NCBI GenBank assembly: GCA_022414725.1
Contig: CM039462.1
Span: 184,121,386 to 184,185,385, forward strand
Direction of reading: 5' to 3'
Source: Microglena sp. YARC
Taxonomy: Eukaryota; Chlorophyta; Chlorophyceae; Chlamydomonadales; Chlamydomonadaceae
Length of the DNA stretch: 64,000 bases
The position numbers were made by a program, and so were the translations under genes. This document shows positions 54,890 to 64,000 of the stretch, in pieces; the first letter of the stretch is position 1, and every line of letters begins with the position of its first letter. The notes under the pieces are model-generated. The model saw only the letters and a list, made by a program, of their open reading frames with translations, did not search any database and was not told where the DNA came from.

Positions 54890-57800
54890 CTGAGGAAGAG
54901 AGCATTGGAGGTTGGATGGATTGTAGATGTACATACGTAGAGAGTTAAATACAGTTGGAGAATCGCGATGAGCGCCGCCTTGCTGCCGCTTGGCCATGCT
55001 GCCGCTTCCGCTGCTGCTTGGCCAATAGCCTGTGATGAGGAAGAGAGCCCATGGTTGGATGGATTGTAGCGTAGAGAGTTAAATACAGTGGATAGATGAG
55101 CGCCGCCGCCTTGCTGCGCTTGGATGCTGTTCCGCTGCTGCTTGGCCAATAGCCTGTGATGAGGAAGAGAGCATTGGAGGTTGGATGGATTGTAGATGTA
55201 CATGCGTAGAGAGTTAAATACAGTTGGAGAATCGCGTTGTTGTTGTTGCTGGGTGGTGTATGAGCGCGCGCTTGCTGCGCTGCCGCTTCCGCTGCTGCTT
55301 GGCCAATAGCCTGTGATGAGGAAGAGAGCAAGGTTGGGATGGATTGTAGATGTACATGCGAGAGAGTTAAATACAGTTGGAGAATCGCGTTGTTGTTGTT
55401 AGTTGCTGTGGTGTGTATGAGCGCCGCCTTGCTGCCGCTTGGCCATGCTGCGCTTCCGCTGCTGCTTGGCCAATAGCCTGTGATGAGGAAGAGAGCATTG
55501 GAGGTTGGATGGATTGTAGATGTACATCGCGTAGTAGAGTTAAATACAGTTGGAGAATCGCGTTGTTGTTGTTGTTGCTGGGTGGTGTATGAGCGCCGCC
55601 TTGCTGCCGCTTGGCCATGCTGCCGCTTCCCGCTGCTGCTTGGCAATAGCCTGTGATGAGGAAGAGAGCATTGGAGGTTGGATGGATTTGTAAGATGTAC
55701 ATGCGTAGAGAGTTAAATACAGTTGGAGAATCGCGTTGTTGTTGTTGTTGCTGGGTGGTGTAAATGAGCGCCGCCTTGCTGCCGCTTGGCCATGCTGCCG
55801 CTTCCGCTGCTGCTTGGCAATAGCCTGTGATGACATAGGAAGAGAGCATTGGAGGTTGGATGGATTGTAGAATGTACATGCGTAGAGAGTTAATACAGTT
55901 GGAGAATTCGCGTTGTTGTTGTTGTTGCTGGTGGTGTATGAGCGCCGCCTTGGCTGCCCGCTTGGCCATGCTGCCTCGCTTCCCGCTCGCTGCTTGGCAA
56001 TAGCTGTGATGAGGAAGAGAGCATTGGAGGTTGGATGGATTGTAGATGTACATGCGTAGAGAGTTAAATACAGTTGGAGAATCGCGTTGTTGTTGTTGCT
56101 GCCTGGTGGTGTATGAGCGCGTCGTCCCCCCTCCCCCCCCTTGCTGCGCCGATTGGCATGCTGCGCTTCCGCTGCTGCTTGGCCAATACCTGTGATGAGG
56201 AAGAGAGCATTGGAGGTTGGATGGATTGTAGATGTACATGCGTAGAGGTTAATACAGTTGGAGAAGCGCGTGTTGTTGTTGTTGCTGGGTGGTGTATGAG
56301 CGTACCGCCGTGCTGCCAGGCTTGGCCATGCTGCCGCTTCGCTGCTGTTGGCCAATAGCCTGTGATGAGGAAGAGAGCTTGGAGGTTGGAGTGATCTGTA
56401 GATGCATCGTAGAGAGTTAAATACAGTTTGGAGAATCGCCGTTGTTTGGTTGTTGCTAGGGGGTGGTGTATGAGCCGCCGATGCGCCCGGGGCTGAGGCC
56501 ATAGCGGCTGCCCGCTTCCCGCTGCTGCTTGGCCAATAGCCCTGTGATGAGGAAAGAGAGCATTGGAGGTTGATGGATTGTAGATGAACATGCCGTAGAC
56601 GAGTTAAATGTATCAGTTTGGAGAATCGCGTTGTTGTTGTTGTTGCTGGGTGGTGTATGAGCGCGCTTGCCTGCCGCTTGGCCATGCTGCGCTTCGCTGC
56701 TGCTTTGGCCGCAATAGCCTGTGATGAGGAAGAGAAGCATTGGAGGTTGGATGATTGTAGATGTACATGCGTAGAGAAGGTTAAATGCAGTTGGAGAATC
56801 GCGTTGTTTGTTGTTGTTGCTCAAGGGTGGTGTATGAGGCGCGCCTTGCTGCCGCTTGGCCATGCTGCCGCTTCCGCTGCTGCTTGGCCATAGCCTGTGA
56901 TGAGGAAGAGAGCATTGGAGGTTGGATGGATTGTAGATGTACATGCGTAGAGAGTTAAATACAGTTGGAGAATCGCGTTGTTGTTGTTGTTGCTGGGTGG
57001 TGTATGAGCGCCGCCTTGCTGGGGCTGGCTATGGGCCATGTCTGCGCTTCCGCTGCGCTTTTGGCCAAAGAGTAAGGACAAGAGAGCATTGGAGTTGGTA
57101 TGGACGTCGTGTCAGAATGTTAGCAGTTATTGCCGTAGAGCCAGTTGTGAATCTGCCAGTTGGAGAATCGCGTTGTTGTTGCTGTGCATAGCTGTGATGA
57201 GGAAAGAGAAGATTGGAGGTGGATGGATTGTAGATACATGCGTAGAGAGTTAAATTGCAAGTGCTGGAGGCCAATGCGCTTTGTTGTTGTACCTGCTGCT
57301 GGTGTATGAGCGCCGCCCTGCCTGCCGCCCATGTCTGCGGTTCCGCTGCTGCTTGCGCAATAGCTGTGATGAGGAAAAGAGAGCATTGAAGGTTGGATGG
57401 ATGTAAGGTACATGCGTAGGAGGTTAAATACAGTTGAGAATCGCGTTGTTAGTTGTTGTTGCTGGTAGTGTATCGCAAATTGCTTGCATGCTTGGCCATC
57501 TGGTATCTCCGCTGCTGCTTGCAATAAGCCTGTGAAAATGAGGAGAGAGCAAGTTTGTTGGAATTGTAGATGTACAGAGAGTTTGGGAGAATCCGTTGTG
57601 TTGTTTGTTGCTGGTGTGTATGAGCGCCGTTGCTTGCCGCTTGGCATGCTGCCGCTTCCGCTGCTGCTTGGCAATAGCTGTGATGAGGAAGAGAGCATTG
57701 GAGGTTGGATGGTTGTAGATGTACATGCGTAGAGAGTTAAAACCAATTTAGACGAATGGTTGTTGTTGTTTGTTGCTGGGGTAGGGTGTATGATCGAGCG

Positions 57801-60709
57801 GCCTTGCTGCCGCTTGCCATGCTGCGCTTCCGCTGCTGCTTGGCAATGGCTGTATAGGAAGAGAGCATTGGAGGTGGACTGGATTGTAGATGTACAAATG
57901 GCGTCGAGAGTTAAATCAGTTGAGAATGAGTTGTTGTTGTTGATTAGCTCGGGTAGTGTTATGAGCGCGGCCTTGACTGCCGCTTGGCAATGCTGCTAGC
58001 TTCCTGCTAGCTTGGAACCTTGGCCAATTGTAGATGATAGCCCTTGGAGGAAGCATTGGACATGGATGCATTGGAATAGATGTGGAGGCTGTATTGATGT
58101 AATCGTAGAGAGTTAAATACAGAGAGAATCGCATCGCGTTGTTTGTTGTTGTTGTTGCTGGTGTATGTGTATGAGCGCCGCCTTGCCTGCCGCTGGCCAT
58201 GAGCTGACTGCTTGGCCCCATAGCCTGTGATGCAGGAGAGAGCATTAGAAGAGGTTGGATGGATTGTAGATGTACAATGCGGTATGAGAGTATTAAAACA
58301 GTTGGAGAATCGCGATTGGATTGTATAGTTGTTCGCTAAGGTGGTGTATAGCCGCCATTGCTGCCGCTATGGCATGCTAGCGCTCTCCGCTGCTGCTGCC
58401 AATAGACCTGGATGAGGAAGAGAAGCATGAAGGTTGGATTGATTGTACGAATCTACATGCGTAGAGAGTTGAAAATACAGTTGGGAAATCGGCGTTGTTG
58501 TTTGTTGTTTGCTGGGTGGTTGTATGAGCGCGGTCCCCTGCTGACGCTTGGCCATTCGGCCTAGCGCTTCCGCTGCTGCTTTGCCAATAGCCTGTGATGA
58601 GGAGCAGAGCATTGGAGGTTGATGGATGTGAGATTCATGCGTAGAGAGTTAAACTAGCTAGTTGGGAGAATCGCGTTGTTGTTGTTGTTGCTGTAATCAC
58701 CAGAGGGGCAGGTCTATGGGCTTGCCGCGGTATGCTGGCGCTTTCGGTGGCTTGCTCCTGTCCAATAGCCTGTGATGAAGAAGAGAGCATTGGGGTTGGA
58801 ATACACACTGGTGAGTCTCGCGTACGAGAGTTTAAATGCAGTTGGAGATCGGTAAGGTGTTGTAACTCGTTGTTGCTGGTGTTTGCATGTATGAGCGCTC
58901 GCCTTGCTGGGGGACCGCTTGGACCATCAATGATGCCTAGCAGCTATCGCTGAGTCTGCTTGGCCAATAGCCTGTGATAGAGGAAGAGAGCATTGGAGGT
59001 TGGATGGATGGATTGTAGATGTACATGCGTAGAGAGTTAATACAGTTGGAGAATCGCGTTGTTGTTGTTGTTGGTGAGGGGTGGTGTATGAGCGCCGCTT
59101 GCACTGCCAAGCTGTGTGGGCTGCGCTTGCGAAGGCGAGCGCTGCAGGTCTATCGCCTCAAGCGCCTGATGGCTATGTAGCAGGCGCTGCGGAATTGAGG
59201 TAAGGCTGGGTGGAAGGAGGGTTTGGGTATCGGAGTTGTATGATAAGTTCAATACTGGAGTGAGTTAAACTTAGAGAATGTCTGTCTGTGTTAGTTACTG
59301 AGTGTAATGAGCGCGTGCCTTGCTGCCGCTTGGCCTATGCTGCATGCTTCCCTCGCTGCTCTGGCCAATAGCCTTGGAGGAAGAGAGCATGGATTGTAGA
59401 TGTAACGTAAGATGCGTGCGTAGAGAGTTAAATACACAGTTGTTGGAGAATTGCGTTGTTGTTGTTGTTGCTGGGGTGGTGTATGAGCGCCGCCGTTGCT
59501 TGCCTGCTTGGCTTGCATGCTGCGCTTCCGCTGCTGCTTGGCATATATTAGCCCTGTGATGAGGAAGAGAGCATTGGAGCGCTCGCGCACTGTCGCATGG
59601 ATTGTGATGTACATGCGTAGCAGAGTTTAAATCACAGTCGAGAGAATCGGCGTTGTTGTTTCGCTGTGGTGTAGGGTGAACTGCAGCACGGATCCACGCC
59701 CGGTTGCTGCTACTGGGGCTTGGCCATGCTGCCGCTTCCGCTGCTTGCTTGGGACAAGTAGCCTGTGATGAGGAAGGAGAGCATTGGAGGTTGGATGGAT
59801 TGTACGATGTACATCGCGTTGAGAGAGTAATAATACAGTTGGAGAATCGCGTTGTTGTTGTTGTTTGCTGGTGTGGTATGAGCGCCGCCTTGGCTGCCGC
59901 TTGGCCGTGCTGGCCCAGCTTCCGCGCGAAATATAGGAAAGAAGAGGAGAGTGAGATTGATGTACTCTGCGGAGAGGGCGTACGCGCCCACATACAGTTG
60001 GAGATTGCCGTTGTGTTGTTGTTGCTTTGGGGTTCGTGCTCACTCGCACGCCACGTTGGCTGCCTGGGGCTCTGCTTCCATCTTGTCGCTGCACGGTGGT
60101 CCATAGCCTAGGAGGGAAGAGAGCATTGTGAAGGTTCGGTGTTTGTAGATCGTATCATGCGGTAGAGAGTATGTGTGTATCGCGTTGTTGTTGTTAGTAG
60201 GAAGTGATGAGTCGCACCGCCGAGTGCTGCTTTAGTGCCATCGTGTCTCTCGACAAGCATATTACATGGCTGCTGCTATGGCCACACTCACTGTGATGAA
60301 ATAATTGAGATTGTGTGGGATGTACATGCGTAGAGAGTTAGAGAGGCAGAAATTCGCGTTGTTGTTTGTTGGCGGTGGTGTAATGCTATATGCGCGCGCC
60401 TTGCGTGCCTGTGGAGACCGCTTAGCCGCTTCCGGCTGCTTGGCCATAGCCTGTGGAGAGAGAATTGGAGGTGTATGGATTGATGATGAAGCACTCTAGA
60501 TAAGTTGGCGGAGAGAGTTGAGAATCGCGTTGTTGTTGTTGTTGCTGGGTGGGTGTATAGCGCCGCCTTGCTGCCGTTGGCATGCTGACGCTTCGCTGCT
60601 GTGGCCAAATAGCCTGTGATGAGAAGAGAGCATTGGAGGTTGCGATGGATTGTAAGATGTACAGCGTAGAGAGTTAAATACAGTTGGAGAATCGCGTTGT
60701 TGTTGTCTG
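54890..60709 (-). repeat. 171-bp satellite-like array (about 34 units)
   Basis: Consensus unit 171 bases; on the minus strand CTCTCTTCCTCATCACAG|GCTATTGGCC, an Ala-rich coding-like part (AIGQAAAEAAAWPSGSKAAL), a CAACAACAACAAC tract and TGTATTTAACTCTC. One frame is open through a perfect unit (57 codons). Each unit carries an acceptor similar to that of the 54848 micro-exon but no clear GT donor. From about 55900 rightward units show frequent single-base insertions and losses, increasing toward the gap, as in uncorrected long-read sequence. Confidence 0.9.
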
Positions 60710-61709
60710 NNNNNNNNNNNNNNNNNNNNNNNNNNNNNNNNNNNNNNNNNNNNNNNNNNNNNNNNNNNNNNNNNNNNNNNNNNNNNNNNNNNNNNNNNNN
60801 NNNNNNNNNNNNNNNNNNNNNNNNNNNNNNNNNNNNNNNNNNNNNNNNNNNNNNNNNNNNNNNNNNNNNNNNNNNNNNNNNNNNNNNNNNNNNNNNNNNN
60901 NNNNNNNNNNNNNNNNNNNNNNNNNNNNNNNNNNNNNNNNNNNNNNNNNNNNNNNNNNNNNNNNNNNNNNNNNNNNNNNNNNNNNNNNNNNNNNNNNNNN
61001 NNNNNNNNNNNNNNNNNNNNNNNNNNNNNNNNNNNNNNNNNNNNNNNNNNNNNNNNNNNNNNNNNNNNNNNNNNNNNNNNNNNNNNNNNNNNNNNNNNNN
61101 NNNNNNNNNNNNNNNNNNNNNNNNNNNNNNNNNNNNNNNNNNNNNNNNNNNNNNNNNNNNNNNNNNNNNNNNNNNNNNNNNNNNNNNNNNNNNNNNNNNN
61201 NNNNNNNNNNNNNNNNNNNNNNNNNNNNNNNNNNNNNNNNNNNNNNNNNNNNNNNNNNNNNNNNNNNNNNNNNNNNNNNNNNNNNNNNNNNNNNNNNNNN
61301 NNNNNNNNNNNNNNNNNNNNNNNNNNNNNNNNNNNNNNNNNNNNNNNNNNNNNNNNNNNNNNNNNNNNNNNNNNNNNNNNNNNNNNNNNNNNNNNNNNNN
61401 NNNNNNNNNNNNNNNNNNNNNNNNNNNNNNNNNNNNNNNNNNNNNNNNNNNNNNNNNNNNNNNNNNNNNNNNNNNNNNNNNNNNNNNNNNNNNNNNNNNN
61501 NNNNNNNNNNNNNNNNNNNNNNNNNNNNNNNNNNNNNNNNNNNNNNNNNNNNNNNNNNNNNNNNNNNNNNNNNNNNNNNNNNNNNNNNNNNNNNNNNNNN
61601 NNNNNNNNNNNNNNNNNNNNNNNNNNNNNNNNNNNNNNNNNNNNNNNNNNNNNNNNNNNNNNNNNNNNNNNNNNNNNNNNNNNNNNNNNNNNNNNNNNNN
61701 NNNNNNNNN
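60710..61709. other. assembly gap, 1000 N
   Basis: Exactly 1000 N. The round length suggests a placeholder rather than a measured gap, and the left edge is inside the 171-bp array. Confidence 0.98.
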
Positions 61710-63208
61710 TTTGTCCTCCCTCATTATGTCTTCAGCTCATTCTTGTGGACGCATCGATTCAATTTTGTCTTGTCATATCTTCACACTGGGTCGCCAATTG
61801 AATTTTTCATTTTGATTGTAGCCCTGAAAAATGTTATGAAGAATGCCTTTGTTAGAATTTTCTTCACTTATCTATACCAATTCCTATTTTTAAACGTGTC
61901 ACTTTTATGATACACCTTTCTTGAAAAGACTCTTCATTTCTGGAACAATTAACGAATTATTTTTCAAACAATTAAATAATAATCATTTTTCAACAAATTT
62001 CTTTTCTTAATTTTTTAAACTGTGTTCTTACAATGAACATCGTTCTCTCAAAAGATTCCCCTCTTTTGTGGATTACATTAGCAATTATTTAACAGAAATA
62101 TTAAGAATCATCAAATCAATCCCTATTTTAATTGGAAGAGGTTCCTTGTTGCTCTCTTCCTTCGTTCCTTGGGTGGGTCTTCTGACATAGCAAAGGTGTC
62201 GGACATTGTGTTAGGGGATATTCCTTGTCAGTTTACATCGGCTTGGTCATTGTTTATTTGTCCAGTTTCAAGCGGGTTCAATCACTTTCAAACATTTTGT
62301 TGTATCGGTAAAGAATTATTGATAAGAGGATAGTGTCATTTTTGCGCGTATCCTACTGGTCCACATTAATTTCCTTCTCTTAACATTACATGGATATATG
62401 CGATTGCTTGCCTTTTTCTTTTCCTTTCGCAGGATGATGGTCAACAACATTACCTTTTCAACTCCTTATTTATAGTCGGTTTTGCATTTTTCGTCAATTT
62501 TTGCGCTTTTTCTATAGTACCTTTACCTCTGTCCGTGACGTAGTTTCCTCTTATGTCGTTGGCGTAGGCCTTTAATTTTCGTTGCTAAGTGCCGCGGCTT
62601 GACAATTTTATGTAATTCTACTTGCCTCGTCGTGAGGCTGAGGCCGTCGTGCTGAGTTCAATTTGAGTCTTACTTGCTGCGTCTTCGGAGGTTCTTTTGA
62701 GGTGTCCTGTGCTGTTTACAATGAAGTCTTTTACTGCCTCTCGTCGTGGGAAGCTATGCACGTCGTGAGGTCTGAGGCCGTGCTGCTGATTCTGTTTAGT
62801 GACAATCTCAGGCAAAGTTTTTGGTTGTCGTTTTATCGCTCTGAATGAACGTTGCTGCTATGACTCCTGATACACGTTTTTCGGAGTATTTTTGAAGGCG
62901 TGTGCCTCGGTTTGGTTTGTTTATTCAGCTATTTTCATTTGGATCAGGTTTCTTCGGTATTGTGATAAGTTTTGCTTTTTGAAAATACATACATGTCACA
63001 TCAATCACCCACCCCCTGTCAACAACATCTCCTTCGCAGGGTTTGTCAAGTTTGCAGCACTGAATCCTCGGAGGAGCCCTGTGGGTTTTTACTGAATGTG
63101 AGAGGGCGGGTGTGGGATTCGCTTGATTAAAATTTTTCACGTTTTTCAGCAAGGAACTGATGGGGGACGTGAGGTGCAACACTGATTTGAGGAGCGTGCA
63201 CCTCCAAG
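61710..63208. other. AT-rich sequence, no gene recognised
   Basis: Clearly more AT-rich and less repetitive than the left side of the gap. A CGTCGTGAGG(T)CTGAGGCCGT segment occurs twice (62629 and 62760). No ORF with recognisable similarity. Confidence 0.4.
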
Positions 63209-63448
63209 ATGAAGAGTCCAGATAGATACATCCGCTTCTTCTTGGCACTGTTTATTGCATTATGTGCTCTTGTGTCGGGATTGTTTCAGAAACGCAACAT
63301 CTCTTACTGGATGGGCAACATTGGGTATTTCATTTTTATTGGTTTTGCAAAAGCACTCTTGGAGAAGCTTCCGATATCAGAGGAAGACACAACTCTACAA
63401 CCAACCTTTCTCGCATACATGAATGATTTGGACTTCATTAACCAATAA
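63209..63448 (+). CDS. small hydrophobic ORF, unknown
   Basis: 79 residues from CCAAGATGAAG, with one or two possible membrane segments (FFLALFIALCALVSGLF and MGNIGYFIFIGFAKALL) and an acidic tail ending NDLDFINQ. It may be a chance ORF or an exon. No family was recognised and no partner gene is adjacent. Confidence 0.25.
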   Translation: MKSPDRYIRFFLALFIALCALVSGLFQKRNISYWMGNIGYFIFIGFAKALLEKLPISEEDTTLQPTFLAYMNDLDFINQ

Positions 63449-64000
63449 TTTTGAGAACTTTCCATTTCCATCAAAACCATGTCACAGTTAAGTCATTGGT
63501 GATGGCATCTATTAGGCTCAGGCTTCGGACGGGTTTCGTGTTTTTTTTTTTTCCATTCAACACACGTAATTCTCGTTCATATTCTTCCTTGGAACATTTT
63601 GATCTTTCAATTGATCAAGGAAGAATTCCTTTATATTCCAACTCGGGATCATGTCTCCACCAAGACCAGCAGGAATGATGATGTCACCATTAGGATGTTA
63701 TTTCGAGTGATCATCAAGAAGTGCGCCGTGTGAGAATGGACAAGGATGAGCTGACTGGTGTAATAATGTAATTACGTCACTGTTTCGCATGACAACTCTC
63801 AGATTTGGTTTCAAGAATGGGGCATCGCGGGCAGATTGGATTGTATTGGATTCATTTGATGACTCGCTTGAATTTATTCAATATACTGTAACATTATTGA
63901 CCGAGTCTGACTGAACGCTTGGACTTTCACACTGAAACGCTTGGGAGGGGGGAAGCGAAGACACACTTTGTTGATGCACAATTCTACAGTCGGCGGAACA
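63449..64000 (+). other. short ORF fragments at window end
   Basis: 63789-63914 encodes 41 residues (MTTLRFGFKNGASRADWIVL...LLTESD) ending in TGA. Just upstream, out of frame, is SSDHQEVRRVRMDKDELTGV. They look protein-like but match nothing known to me; they may be exons of one gene. Confidence 0.25.

Noticed and set aside
54945..56685. Minus-strand ORFs of up to 381 codons in the 171-base array
   Set aside because: They depend on the unit being 57 codons long and change frame between units; they also read through the acceptor sequences. Kept only as a repeat with a possible exon-like part.
54890..60709. Alpha-satellite-like centromere because the unit is 171 bases
   Set aside because: Only the unit length matches; the sequence is unrelated and the unit has exon/acceptor character. 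A centromere role is untested.

Overview
The window is nuclear DNA from a repeat-rich eukaryote, most likely a green alga. The signs are GT-AG introns (and one possible GC-AG intron) between short exons, secreted proteins with Pro/Ser-rich stretches, a plant-like PRP5/DDX46 splicing helicase, TGTAA-type 3' end signals and degenerate plant-type telomere motifs (CCCTAAA). A pyramimonadalean prasinophyte would fit, but no sequence here proves the species. There are no bacterial operons, CRISPR arrays or rRNA genes.

Layout. 1-6300 (+): a poorly recognised gene made of internally repeated exons (118-2000 and 4118-5038), with 26-bp minisatellites in its long intron, then a frameshifted Copia RT/RNase H remnant. 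6300-8926: intergenic, dispersed repeats. 8927-27663 (+): the main feature, a secreted-protein gene with a signal peptide, a small N-terminal domain, a Pro-rich hinge and then about 31 tandem cassette exons. Nearly all are 1-1 phase-symmetric and encode a six-cysteine sushi/CCP-like module of 62-73 residues. 27664-31352: its 3' UTR and downstream repeats. 31353-41053: a second, nearly identical copy of the last 11 exons plus the downstream flank (direct tandem duplication, unit about 9.7 kb). 41054-48590: minisatellites, a MITE-like element inserted in telomere-like repeats, several dispersed repeat families, foldbacks and tRNA-like fragments. 48590-60709 (-): the 3' half of a PRP5/DDX46-like DEAD-box helicase gene. 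Its exon-intron junctions have been amplified locally into tandem arrays, ending in a 171-bp satellite-like array that runs into a 1000-base assembly gap (60710-61709). 61710-64000: AT-richer sequence with only small unrecognised ORFs.

Two themes recur. First, tandem duplication here repeatedly includes splice sites: exon plus intron units, acceptor-only units and donor-only units. Second, the module array has almost uniform phase and well-conserved introns, so modules can be added, lost or skipped without breaking the frame. Together these suggest a locus whose protein length and module order change by unequal recombination, gene conversion and perhaps alternative splicing. Single-base frame lesions occur (9.1-12.5 kb, exons at 17774 and 24683, and all of 55.9-60.7 kb). 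Some probably reflect assembly quality rather than biology.
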